Of a DNA stretch of 64,000 nt, positions 50,054 through 60,898 are shown in pieces. The stretch's first letter is position 1. The number at the start of each line of letters is the position of its first letter. This stretch comes from Neolentinus lepideus HHB14362 ss-1 (lineage: Eukaryota; Basidiomycota; Agaricomycetes; Gloeophyllales; Gloeophyllaceae): the NCBI GenBank assembly GCA_001632425.1, contig KV425576.1, positions 191,832 through 255,831 of the forward strand. Reading direction: 5' to 3'. Both the position numbers and the translations under genes were made by a program. Under the pieces are notes generated by a model. That model saw only the letters and a list, made by a program, of their open reading frames with translations, was not told the origin of the DNA and made no database searches.

Positions 50054-52071
50054 ATGAGCGCCCGTGGTCGAAGGAGCTTTATTGTCGGGGTTGGATGCAC
50101 TGCGTTTATTAAGGTGCTTAAGACTTCGTCTGTCTGGAGAAACGCGCGAAGGTCTCACTAATGGGTTCCATGTAGCCCCGGGGATTGAGGACAACGAATG
50201 AAGTATGCTGCTGTAATCTCGGTTTGATTTGTTGAAAGCTGATGGATGTGTTGTAGATGGGTTTAGAAGCTGCAACGAAGGCATTACTAGATGCAGGTAT
50301 GAATGCGCGAACTGGTTCATGCTGTCCGAGGTTCTAACGATCGTACACGTATAGGAATCACGTATGACGCCGTAGAGGCAGCGTTTGTTGGATACTGCTA
50401 TGGTGATTCGACATCCGGACAAGTACGCTCATCCCTTCCGTTTATGCTCCACTCCAAATGCTCACTCGCACACCCCATCCTAGAGTGCGCTCTACCCTCT
50501 CGGAATGACCGGCATTCCCATTACCAACGTCAACAACAACTGCTCCACGGGTAGCACCGCGCTATACCAGGCAAACAACCTTGTGAAGGGCGGGCTGGTT
50601 GAGTGCGCACTCGCGCTTGGGTTCGAGAAGATGGCCCCGGGGAGCTTGGGGAGCGTTTGGAAAGATAGGGAGCAGGCGATAATACTTTTCGAGCAGAGGA
50701 CGCAGGAGTTGGAACTTGAGGATGATCTAGGTTTGGGTCAGGATGGCCCGAATTTTGGGCCCGCTGCGCCGAGGATGTTTGCGAATGCGGGACAGGAGTA
50801 TTTTAATCGGAATGGGGCGAATATGGATCACCTTGCAAGCATTGGTGTGTATGAGATCCGCTTATTTGAGATGATGGTTCGAGTTGATTGCGTGGTAGCG
50901 GCGAAGAATCATAAACACGCGATAAATAATCCTTATGCGCAATTCAGGAACGGATGGACGAGAGAGCAGGTCCTAGCAGCGCCAAAAATAACCAAGCAGC
51001 TAACCAAATTGATGTGCAGCCCGACATCTGTACGATTTACCCTTCCCATGAATATCCTCTGCTAACATGATAGTAGGACGGTGCCGCATGCTGCATCGTC
51101 GCCTCCGAAGACTTTGTCCACGCGCACGGGCTAGAAAATCAAGCAATCGAAATCGTTGGGCAGCAGCTTACAACTGATACTCCCTCCGCATTTGATACGA
51201 GGAGTGCCATGGACGTTGTGGGGTTCACTATGACTAGGCTGTGCGCCGACAGGGCGTTCGCTCAGGCTGGGTTTGATGTAGGTGAGGGGAGGGACGAAGT
51301 GGGGGTGATTGAGCTGCACGATTGTTTCTCCGCGAACGAAGTAAGTATAGGTAGCCTCATACGCAGGTCGGGAATGGAGGCTCATACTATAATACTCAAA
51401 AGCTCATCACGTACGATGCATTGCGCCTCTGCCCGCCCGGCGAAGCTCACAAGCTTGTTGAGCGAGGCGATAACACGGTATGTCGTTTGCGAGCATTTAT
51501 CTTTCACCTCTTGATGATGTACGTAGTATGGAGGGAAGTGGGTGGTAAACCCTAGCGGTGGACTGGAAGCCAAGGGTCATCCTCTGGGTGCGACAGGCCT
51601 TGGAATGCACTTTTATATCACAAGTGGGTGTAATGAATACTCTACTGTGCCCGTCTTTGCTGATCCTGCCGCCTGTCATCAGTGCAACTTCGCAATTGTG
51701 AGAAGTCTCCTCGATAGATCTTGAATAATATATATAGGTAACCTTCCTTGCAGGGGCAGGCCCAATGCAAGTGTCCGGCCTCTTCGACGTTCCCGACAAG
51801 CGCGGCAAGTTCGGGCTTGTACACAACATCGGCATTGGAGGCGCAGTTGTAGTCAGCTTACTGCGGCGACCAGAGTTCTACAGAGAGAGTGGGCAGGATG
51901 GCAAACAGAGGTATGTCATTGGGATTATTCTCGTGAGATGTACAATGAGATGTTATATTCAGATTGGGTTACAACCATGCGTACCAGTGTAAACCGATTA
52001 CAAAACGGGACGTGGAGAAAGTGAAAGCGAGACAGACCTCTGCGTATGTCTGGGAGCATGCGAAGCTGTGA
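50054..52071 (+). CDS. Peroxisomal SCP2-type thiolase
   Basis: Thiolase-fold enzyme of the sterol carrier protein 2 (SCPx) class, expected to cleave 3-oxoacyl-CoA in peroxisomal beta-oxidation. Exons assemble [20 protein letters not shown], then [35 protein letters not shown] (in part), then the nucleophile loop [19 protein letters not shown] (active Cys at about 50,540). Downstream are [16 protein letters not shown] sequence, [11 protein letters not shown] (His/Cys region, about 51,310-51,340) and the [22 protein letters not shown] block (in part, about 51,555-51,622) with the catalytic GHPLGATG. A 15-nt exon (51683-51697) completes MQLRNWAGPMQ. The last exon ends EHAKL before TGA at 52069-52071. 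AKL is a type 1 peroxisomal targeting signal. No SCP2 lipid-binding domain follows the thiolase. About 450 residues. It converges on DNMT2 213 bp away. Confidence 0.9.
51683..51697 (+). other. 15-nt microexon of the thiolase gene
   Basis: This segment is flanked by CAG upstream and GTGAGA downstream. With one base from the preceding exon and two from the next it codes MQLRNW, exactly filling the conserved link between GMHFYIT and AGPMQ. Without it the frame is lost. Confidence 0.75.
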
Positions 52072-52283
52072 GCCGCTATGAGCGGATAAAACGGTACCAA
52101 TGACTTTGGGAGAATGTCAGTTATGAGAGGATTTGGGTTTGGGACTATTGAATTCCTGTTTACTTGTTGTATCGTACTTGTATGCTGATCTTACAAAGTT
52201 ACCACTATCCGGATAGCACGGTAGTCAGTGATGATCTTGTATGCGCTTTCAAAAATCTAGACCTCCTGTGCAATCAGTCTTCA

Positions 52284-53755
52284 TTATCGAGCAGAGTCTT
52301 TCTGTGAAGTAGGTTCAGAGAACATATACTCGACGAGCCTGCGCACCACCTCGACATTCACGCTATTCCCAATGAGTCTATATTTCGTCTTCATCGAAAT
52401 AGTTTCCGGCCATTTGAATGACACCTTTGTTCCGAAGGGGTTGGATGTGGGAGGGAGAAAGCAAAAGAGTCGTAGCAGTTCGGTGGGTGAAAAATATCGG
52501 AGGCCGAGCGGACGGAGGACTTTAATGGGGTCTGACGGAGGCTCTGAAGTAGAAGATTTGGCTGCGAGGAACTGGTCGAAGACAGCCGTTGTCTGTGGAT
52601 TGCATTTACATGGACAATAAAATTATCAGAAAGAGTCGAGAAAAGCGAAACTGTACATACGTCTAACGACTCTTCGGTCTGCAGGATGGACCCTGACCGC
52701 TCCACCATCTGGGTGTACCCTAAATCACAGTGTATGGGGCATGAGTAGAGTGGTTGGACGAATGCTGGCAACGACAACCTCTTGTGAAACAACAAGTTCG
52801 CCTCGATGTTGGCTTCGCAATATCAAACAGCCGTCCCCACTTGAGTAAGACCTTGTCTGGGATCTTATACGGAGAGTCTTTGGACAAAGATTGTTCGTCG
52901 TCCAGATAGAGTCGAATTTCGTCTGAGCATAGAGGACGATCGGAGCCCCTGGGATCTTCCCAATCCTCCCCTTGCCCGGGAATATGTTTCCAGACACGGA
53001 TCTCTGACTCGGGAGGAATATGAGAGAAACATAGAGGAGAAAGCTTGGCTAGGCAGTAGTATCGAAATCGAGAGTTAGGTACGCCGAACTGAAGAGGCGT
53101 CAAGAGGATTTCGAGAACAGAGTATCCTAGGCTCCGCAGCGTCGACAAAAGCTTTTGTCTTGTCGTGGAGGTCTTGAATATATCTTACTGAGGACCATCC
53201 AAGACAATGCGAAGAATGGCAAGTACCTCGAATCCAGCGACGTTTTCTATCAGCAGATATTTGGGTAGTTTAGCTAGCTGTGCCAAGTCCGGAAGGACAT
53301 CTTCGACAAGGTGCAGAAAGGACTTGGCTCTTGGATCAGCTTCGCCTCTACCTTCAGGGTTGAGGACAGTGTAGGGTTGGCACGAGGGTGAGAGCAGCCA
53401 TAGTTCAGCCGGAGGAAGCTGCGAGGCGGTTAACGTTCCGATATCGACCTTGCAGACAATGGAGAGATTCAGATTGTATCAGATTGAATTGTATTAGATT
53501 GCATAGCCGCCATCAACGAGCGACCGGAAAGACCTTTACGACGGTGCCAGAACCATAGTTGGTTTCGTAAACTTGACGCGCAGCTTGATCCCAATCAAAA
53601 GACTGTACGACGGAGCCGGAAACAGAGCTGCGTTCGAAGGCAGCCCGTAGACCACCTGAAAGACTGGTTAGTTATTTTGGTGCGAATGTCATGCAGGTGT
53701 CACCTATTCCTGAATAAAATTCGAGGACGCGAATGTCCTTGTCTGTCGACGTCAT
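52284..53755 (-). CDS. TRDMT1: DNMT2/TRDMT1-type cytosine-5 methyltransferase
   Basis: SAM-dependent C5 methyltransferase of the Dnmt2 class, which methylates C38 of tRNA-Asp in the species studied. The start at 53755 gives MTSTDKDIRVLEFYSGIG, and the next exon begins GLRAAFERSSVSGSV (SAM motif I). Motif IV is LLSPPCQPYTVLNPEG, with the catalytic Cys in PPCQP (about 53,400-53,360). The ENV motif is LLIENVAGFE (about 53,250-53,220). The target recognition region reads LRSLGYSVLEILLTPLQFGVPNSRFRYYCLAK (in part, about 53,140-53,040) and the Dnmt2-specific CFT is seen as RTCCFTRG (about 52,790). The C-terminus shows FKWPETISMKTKYRLIGNSVNV (in part) and REVVRRLVEYMF-like sequence before TAA at 52284. 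All key motifs look intact. It is convergent with the thiolase and divergent from the PHD gene. Confidence 0.92.
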
Positions 53756-53980
53756 GAAGGAAGCCAACAAGTGCCAGAAGTCCTTCCACCTTGTTGTGGT
53801 CCCCGAGGTCTTGTGGACGGCGTTCAAATATTACGTCAGCAAATAGAGTTGGGTAATTTCGGGCAAGTGATAGCCCTTGCATGGCTTGACTTGCCTCCGA
53901 TCAGTTGTTATTTACTTTTACCTCTACGATATACTGCGAAACCTTCACTTTCTTCTCCCGCTGTTACTTCACGAACTGGA
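53756..53980. promoter_or_regulatory. Divergent promoter DNMT2 / PHD-finger gene
   Basis: This 225-bp spacer separates the DNMT2 start on the minus strand from the inferred PHD-gene start on the plus strand. The plus-strand frame stays open through part of it, so the true start of the PHD gene could be elsewhere. No specific motif is called. Confidence 0.4.
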
Positions 53981-56874
53981 ATGCCCGACCTTTCTCCCAA
54001 AGGCACCACGTTGTCTATCTCAACCAACGCGGATCCGAGCGTCTCTGATAATGACATCGCTGGGCGTTACGTCCAATCCTCCAATTTCGCCAGCGATCAA
54101 GGTCTTCAGATGACCCCACATATGGCTTCAACAAGCCTCTTACTAGCAGATAATGAGCAGGGGAACTCGGGGTATGTCTCATGTGGCCTGCCGGGAAATG
54201 ACTTTGCTGATCGGGTGTGGCCACAATCTCGGGCAGCCTACTCCCACCTTTTGGATACCAACAAAACACACACTTACCGACCCCTCAGAGGTACGTCAGT
54301 TCAGTACTGCAGTCCCGGACAGGCCGTGAGTGGGAGGAAGTGAGAAATCGCACAAGGTTTCACTTGGTGGGATGTTGTGGTTGATAGAGAATCTGCCACG
54401 GCCTTGTCGAACAGTATCGATGTCTTCAAGCATGTTCAGATTGCTAACACCTTTGGCAGTCCAAAACACGCTTACCTGCGTGGTGATGCAAGCCGTCTCT
54501 CCCCCGAGTCTCCGCTCCTAAACAGGTGCGTACCCGTATGTCCAGCCGCAGGTGCAATTGTGGCTAATACCGCATAGACACCACCAAGCTCCTCTTCTTG
54601 CCCCTGTCCCGCTTTCACGACGTGCTACCCTAGCCCAGTATGCACCACTTCTTACGAGACGCCTCCTCCCATTAACCCATGGATTTCCTACAGTGAAGGG
54701 AGCAAACTTCGAGCACCGCATATCATGACACCCGACTCTAGGTGAGTTCAGTCATATGCATGGGCGAGAGGATACTCACTTTTGCATAGCCCTCCTGCTC
54801 CTCCTGTAACCCCTCCCCCGTCGTCACCGTAAGGCATGATTTCTAATTTCAAAGTCAGTGATGCTTATCATTGTACAGTCCAGTCCAACCACTAGATGCG
54901 ACGCCGAAGCAGGAACCCTTGAAACTGTGCGTACTACTCATCTTTCCGCCCTCTAATTTCTGACACCTCTGTAGGCCGAAGGTAGACGTGAACGCCACTC
55001 CGCTGGGACCTGCCGCCATCATTTCTTCCCCGCGCTCCGCTCACTCAGGAGAAAAAGTAGGGCACTCCCGATTATCCTCGCCATTTATGGAGAAGCTCTC
55101 CATCACTAGCAGGTCGCATAGATCAGTCTCACCGCCCACCCGGGCATTAGACCCAGATGACGTCTTTACTGCGCCTCCAGGAATAGATGTCCGTCCCGCC
55201 AGAGCAGAGTCTGCACGTTTACAAGCCTTGCGGATGAAGTATCTGACAGGCCAATCCATGGCCGAGTCTGAAGCAGAAATCGAGGCACGACGTCCCGATT
55301 ACCTCAAGCGCCTGCAGCCAAGCGGCACTCTATCACTAGACGACCTTACCAGCATGAACACGTCCGCCCGTCTTGGCATCAAAGACAGTCCCGTCAAGGG
55401 TAGGCGAATCCAATTGTTCCAGGAGACGTCGGAGGAAAGTTTCGAAGAGAGCCTGATGGCTGGTGGGTACCCTAGATACGGGAGCGGCTCTGGCTACGAT
55501 GTACCACGGACCCCGGGCAAGGACCGCTCGTCGGAGCTGAGCGAACATACCTTGGCGTGGTTGCAACAATCGACCCCAGGTGCGCCTGGGCCGTCAAAGG
55601 TAGTGGAACCGGAGACCCCGCCGGACGAGCGTGCGTTGAAGAAGCGGAAGAGGCTTGCTGCGTTCCAGAGGGACGGTTCTGTTGCTAACGCCACATTGCC
55701 GCGGCGGAAGCTTGTGCCCGTATATGTCGAGGGGAGGGGTAGGGTGCTGATGGATGTGCCACCTGAAGACGCTGTCGTCGAGGACGATGCCCCTGCAAAG
55801 CGCAAGAAGAATCGGCGACGCAAGCCTGCGGCCGCCAGTGTAGGGCTCCCATCGCTGGTGAAGCAGGGCATTGCGGCTACCACCGGTCCCAACTGGCCAG
55901 ACGAACAATTTCCGTGGTGTGTACGCCGCCAAGAGCGTGAAGAGCTAGCCCAAGCGGAGGAAGAGGAGCGACTGCGGCGCATCGCAGAGTTCCTGGAACG
56001 AGATTCCGGCGACGAGGACAGTGACCCGGACGAAGAGCTTCTGCCTCCTGCGACGTGGGGACAGGTGCACGAATATCCGCCGAAACCGTCGAGAATGGGC
56101 AGGGGGAAGATGGTGCCGCTGCGTGCCAATCCCGGTGGCGGGCATTCTGTCCATGGAAGCGTGTACTTGCCGAGTGGCCCCGCTGATGCCAGGGCTGCTC
56201 TACTGTCTAAGAGGGCTGCGCGCCGGTTGAGGTATCGTCTGCAGCACCCAGAGAGCGAGGACGACGAGGCGGATACTATCTCGTGCATATGCCGTGGACG
56301 GAACGACGGCGAGGAGGCCGTGCAGTGCGATCGGTGTGACGGGTGGTACCACCTGAGCTGCGTGGGCCTGCGCAGCGTCGCGGACCTGGGGCCGGCGGAC
56401 ACGATCTGGTATTGCCCCAAATGCACGTCGTCCTGCGACGACGAAGAGAGGACGCCCTCGCCGGACCTCGTGCCCTCCTCGGAGCCGACGCTGGTCCCGG
56501 GCGACGACCGCCCCGCGCCGCGCACGCCGCGCGACCCGCTCTTCTTCGACCCGTCGGTGCAGGAGTCGCGCACGCCCGAGCGGAACCTGTTCTCGACGCC
56601 GACGTTCAACTTCCTGTCGAGCTCGCCGGGGAAGGACGGGTTCGACCCGACGTCGACGCCGTCGCGCGGGGTGGCGCTGTCGCGGTTCGGGCTGTTCTCG
56701 ACGCCGGGGCAGGGCGTGTTTGGGAGCGGGTCGGTGGGCGGGCGGCTGTCGTTCTCGGGGGACGCGTTCTCGACGCCCGTCCGAGCGAGCGTGATGAATA
56801 TTAACGCGGATGATACGCCGGTGAGACGGAGCGAGACGGGGAGTAAGGAGCAGTTGAATTTGCCGGAGCGGTGA
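53981..56874 (+). CDS. PHD-finger protein, basidiomycete-type
   Basis: Probable chromatin reader. The large last exon (about 54,975-56,874) is confident. It reads LPKVDVNATPLGPAAI, a disordered middle, basic clusters (KRKKNRRRK at about 55,795), then a single PHD finger CICRGRNDGEEAVQCDRCDG (about 56,282-56,341) continuing WYHLSCVGL and WYCPKC (about 56,410-56,430). This gives the Cys4-His-Cys3 spacing. The tail has repeated FSTP motifs (FSTPTF, FSTPGQ, FSTPVR). Two small upstream exons join well in phase (PPAPPVTPPPSSP, then PVQPLDATPKQEPLKL). The 5' part from 53981 is much less certain: the segment 54,360-54,730 shows good protein sequence in two frames (SPKHAYLRGDASRL; THGFPTVKGANFEHR versus NPWISYSEGSKL), and no splice solution I found joins it cleanly. 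I could not name an orthologue. Confidence 0.75.
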
Positions 56875-57433
56875 GCGGTGGCTGGGTGTATGCGTGCTTG
56901 ACGAACCGCGGCCTCGTAGATTCTCTGTGTGCCATGTCCACCACGCCCTTACCTTCCAGCTAACGAAATATGATAAATGTTATCACATACTAATCTGCTC
57001 GTAAGTATATCGCTAGTAGAGTCCAGTGCGTCTTGTTGTCTGTATTATTATGATGCCCAAACCGTCTACGCGGTTCCCATCCTGTTGTTATATATCCGAA
57101 TTCGTGCGTGCGTTCGTGCTTGATTTATGTCTTACCCACCTTGGTTTTGGAAATACAAAACGCTGTTAGGACTCCAACCTGATCTCCTGCCGACGTACCC
57201 AGGACGTCAAATTCATCCTTAAGCAGGCCCGAGCCTAGAAGTTGGTATATGCACGCGAATGAACTGGGATCCAGGACTCGGTTGTCACGATGTGACGAGA
57301 CGCGTTGGATGAAAGTGGCTGTATGCGCGCGCGTCGGACCGGGCCCGCTCGCCCGGTCCTCGCTTTCCTCCTGCCCACCCGACAAATACAAAATACAAAA
57401 TACAAACTCTCGACGGCGACCACTAGCGTCGAC
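56875..57433. other. Spacer between PHD gene and unknown gene
   Basis: These 559 bases have an AT-rich first half (3' UTR-like). The second half holds promoter-like sequence, including an A-rich repeated ATACAAA element at about 57,386-57,404. No gene is seen. Confidence 0.55.
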
Positions 57434-59073
57434 ATGGCAGCCCAAGCGAGCACCAGTCTCCGCATTGCGATTGTGCGTCCCTGGACTCGGGCCTGCCAGT
57501 CGTCGTGCTGATTGTGCAGGCGTTCGTGGCGTTGAAGCACAAGCCTGCTGGGATGCGGTTTACTGGTGTGTACCATATACCATTTTGTGGTCATGACAGT
57601 ATAATTGTGATTGTGATTATTGTATGCGACAGAATACATCCTCGACCTATGTACAAAGTTCCCCGCCGCGCACGCGGCGGACGCGTGGATCCGGCGCGCG
57701 GTCGAGCTGGAGAGGAGGGTCGGGGAGCTGAGGGAGATGTACGAAGAGGAGCGCATGAGTACGTTCAATGCTATGACATTTCCTTGGCAGTTTTCACTCG
57801 TCCTGTCTATTATGCGCCGTGCGTACAAATAGAATGCGCGTCGCTGAGCGTGAACGACGCTGCGTCGTCTACTCCAGCACCAGCTCCCGAGGGACCTCCC
57901 AAGAAGAAACAAAAGAAGAAAGCCGCACCACAGGCTGAGACGCCCGCCCCGGACTGGGCCGGGCTGTACGCTAGTGAGTTCCCGCGTTCTCGTTGCCTCT
58001 CGTAGTGATTGCCGTCAGCGACGGGTATCTATGAAACACCGGTAACTCGTCCCGGTCAACGTCAGCGATTAGACTAACACTGGGCTTCTGACGTTGTCTG
58101 TTTCGCGTTGACAGGTTTACCTCACAGCGTCCTCCCCGCGCTGCGTCTGCTCACCGCCGAGGGGGAGGGCAGATCCTCGGAGCTCATTGCTGCTGCTACG
58201 GAACGCGTTATCGGGGGGCTGGGCGACATCTTGTGCGGCGTGCTCTCTGCGAAGACGGTTCTGGCGAAGCAGCGCGAGGCTCTCGGGGTGATCTGCAAGC
58301 TGCTGGAGCACGTGCTCTCGACGGCGCTCCCGGAGCTGGGGAAGAAGTTGGCAGGCAGAAGACCGCGTCGGATTTCTGCTGGGCTGGCTGCTCTGGAAAC
58401 TGCGATAGACGACATTTTCGGCCTGCTGTTGACGCGGATACTGGTTCCGGCGATACGCGGGTTTGCGACCCTCTCGCGGTTGCATATCAGGTGCTACTGC
58501 TCGGGCAAACGGTCAAAGAAAGAGCTGGCGGCGATCGTCGACGTGCGGGCGGACGTGTTCTGTCTGGTTGACGCTGTACTTTCTGGGCTGGAGTCGCTGG
58601 CGGCCAACAAACCATGTGCGAAGGAGAAGATGATCAATGGGATGATGAGCGTCAAGGAAGGGGCTGCGCTGGCAGTGGTGAGAGAGCTGGAGCGGGTGTA
58701 CCCGGATGTGGCGCAATGTGTCAAGGAGGGATCCGCACGGACAAAGGCTGACCGGATGGATGCGCTGGCAAGGAAGGACGCGGTGTGGTATCTATGTAAT
58801 GTTCTCAACGTGCTCGCCAGGGAGGACAGCAAGGTTGGTTCGCCGCTGGACGAGGTGGAGAGGACGAGTGTGTTGCGGGCGGGCATCGCAGTGGCCCTGG
58901 AGATGCTGGTGAAGCGCGTCGACGGGCTCCCAGGGACAGGAAGGTGAGTGGTGATGAGATAGGCTTTGGGCGAATCATTCATGGTTGGCAGGATGGGCGC
59001 TGTCGAGTATGGAAGGGTCGAGTATGGAATGGTCCTGTCAGTCCTGGAGCGCGCGTGGGGCATCAGACCCTAA
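57434..59073 (+). CDS. Unrecognised helical protein
   Basis: I do not recognise this family. The first exons are short and splice in frame: MAAQASTSLRIAI, then AFVALKHKPAGMRF, then EYILDLCTKFPAAHAADAWIRRAVELERRVGEL (in part), a coiled-coil-like segment. After another intron comes a Pro/Lys-rich linker (PEGPPKKKQKKKAAPQ, a possible nuclear localisation signal). A long exon (from 58,116) follows that is almost entirely helical: LPHSVLPALRLLTAEGEG, VLAKQREALGVICKLLEHVL, GLAALETAIDDIFGLLLTRI, DAVWYLCNVLNVLARED. The frame could stop at 58947. However, a perfect GTGAGT donor at 58944 joins an exon starting near 58,992 that reads MGAVEYGRVEYGMVLSVLERAW and stops at 59071-59073, so I prefer the longer form. 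Roughly 430 residues. It could be a solenoid-type scaffold, but nothing proves it. Confidence 0.75.
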
Positions 59074-59758
59074 CCCTGGATGTAGACCATATCGGGTAAT
59101 GGGACTAGGTCCTTCCATATTGGGAAATTAAGCTTTTCATATAAAACCCTGAGTAGCCTATCGCATGTGTCGCGTTACCAGGCAGTCGGCCACTGAAACC
59201 CTCCTGCCTTTTCGATTGATGGCCCCAGTGGGTATCGCTTGTTTACCGTCAGTGCCTTGAGGACGGTATCGCTGCTGGAGCGTCGTCTTTCGATGACACG
59301 AGGCGTGGCGCGAGCACGTCCAGTGAGAACACATCGGCATATTGCTTGCCTAATTTCTGCAAATTTCCGGGGTCGATTACGGCGCCCTCTCGTGGCATCT
59401 TCATATCGCGATGTGCGACTCCCCGCTTTGGCGACAGTTACGGTATCCTCGGCAAACTCCCATAGGTCCCGTCTGAGGCATTTTGAATCGCTTGTTGAAC
59501 CTTCAGGCAAGCAAGTACACAGCACCGGCGAGCGGATGCCAGAAGGATGAAGCGCGCAAGCTGTGCCCGGACCAGGGTGAAGGAATAGGAGGGGCTGAGT
59601 CGGGCACGTGTAGATGGGTCACGTGGAGGACGGTGGCCCTTGTTGCAATCAGATCCCATCTTGTTCGCGCGGAATCAAAATTCCCACATCACTTTGCTTA
59701 TAGCCATGCTCTCGCCTCGCCACACCCCCCGCTTCCCGCCTACGCGTAACCTCTCATC
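59074..59758. other. Spacer before FYVE gene
   Basis: These 685 bases contain small frames on both strands (59,158-59,525; 59,239-59,550) without family character. They are probably a 3' UTR plus the FYVE-gene promoter. The last 100 bases are pyrimidine-rich. No gene is called. Confidence 0.5.
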
Positions 59759-60898
59759 ATGTCCCTCCCTGCCCCTCTCCGCGTCGCTATCCTCAGGCCT
59801 GGATCCTCTCTCCAGTCCTCCTCCTCTGCCTCGACATCCGACGACGGCGACTACCACAGCCTTGCATCTTCCTCTGGTACGTCTCCTGCAACCCACTCCC
59901 GCGTCGTGCACCGTCCTCAATGTCTCATTTCAGATTACGCGCCCTCTTCATCTTCTTCGACCGCCCTTACCTCGCTGGAAAGTCGCTCATGCGTTTCAGA
60001 GCCTCTCAGTTCCCCAGTTGAGCGCAAGGCGCGTCACCGCACGTTGAATGGGACAAACGAGCACCTTGCCGTTCTCCTCCCAAAGCATCTCTGGAAGCCC
60101 GACGCGTCTGCCACACGCTGTGAGACATTCGGTTGTCCCGCCGCCTTTTCCATCCTCCAGCGTCGTCACGTAAGTCATCGCCAGTCCTCCTTACATGCCA
60201 CAGCCAACTCATACACATACAGCACTGCAGAAAGTGCGGTGGCATCTTCTGCTCAGCTTGTACCACGCGCTTCACGCCCCTCCTGGATACCTCCAACCTG
60301 CACTTTGTCCACCCCCCACGGAACATCCCCATATCCGTCTTCGAATCCCCGGCATCTCCCATCACCATCAGCAGAGTGTGTGACGATTGTTACCAACAGA
60401 TCCACAACATCCAGCTCCGTGTCCGCCCGGCTCCATCAGCGTCTACCGAGGATGTTCCGCCCGATGCCCACGCACGGCCTCGTCCACAGCTGCGCCGGTC
60501 GACCACGAGTCCCGCGGTAGCACGGCTCAGCTCCCCCATATCTCCGCATGCCACGAACGAGAAGGCATCGTACGGCGAGCTCGACGCGTACCCCCTGCGC
60601 AACTCGAGCGCCGTGTGCAAGGCCACGGGCGGCGGGCGGTGGACGCCCCGCCAGGTCACGATCCCCATCAACTCCCCGCTGTACAGGCGCGAGCGCGACG
60701 CGGAGGACTCCTCCAGGCTGAAGGGGAACCCGGTTCTGCGCGATGGAGGTCAGCCAGCTTCTCGTGATTAATGTTGTGATTTCCGTGGACGCCGGAGCTG
60801 ACTTTGAGTTTTTGATGGGTGCAGACTTCCAAGTTCGGGTGCCTTGCGTGTGTGAGCCGCGCAGCCCGCAAGGGCCGCCTTTGCTCCCGACATTTTAG
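59759..60898 (+). CDS. FYVE zinc-finger protein
   Basis: Probable phosphatidylinositol 3-phosphate-binding protein of endosomal membranes. The start at 59759 gives MSLPAPLRVAILRPGSSL. Exon 2 is Ser-rich and ends with HLWKPDASATRCETFGCPAAFSILQRRH (in part), where W.PD is the FYVE WxxD motif. The next exon continues with HCRKCGGIFCSACTTRF (about 60,225-60,275), giving the R(R/K)HHCRxCG signature and the zinc cysteines. CDDCYQQIHN closes the finger. The remainder is Pro/Ser-rich, ending in a small exon DFQVRVPCVCEPR.. before TAG at 60896-60898. About 310 residues with no other domain. The family includes Pib1/Fab1/Vps27-type proteins, but the lack of RING, VHS or kinase domains leaves the specific role open. 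Confidence 0.88.

Noticed and set aside
55494..56609. 371-codon minus-strand frame antisense to the PHD gene
   Set aside because: Low-complexity Ser/Arg/Gly translation. The plus strand has a convincing PHD finger in the same interval.
59060..59080. CCCTAACCCT, resembling the telomeric repeat TTAGGG
   Set aside because: Less than two units. It overlaps the end of the unknown gene's last exon and lies in a gene-dense interior, so it is not a telomere or a meaningful interstitial array.
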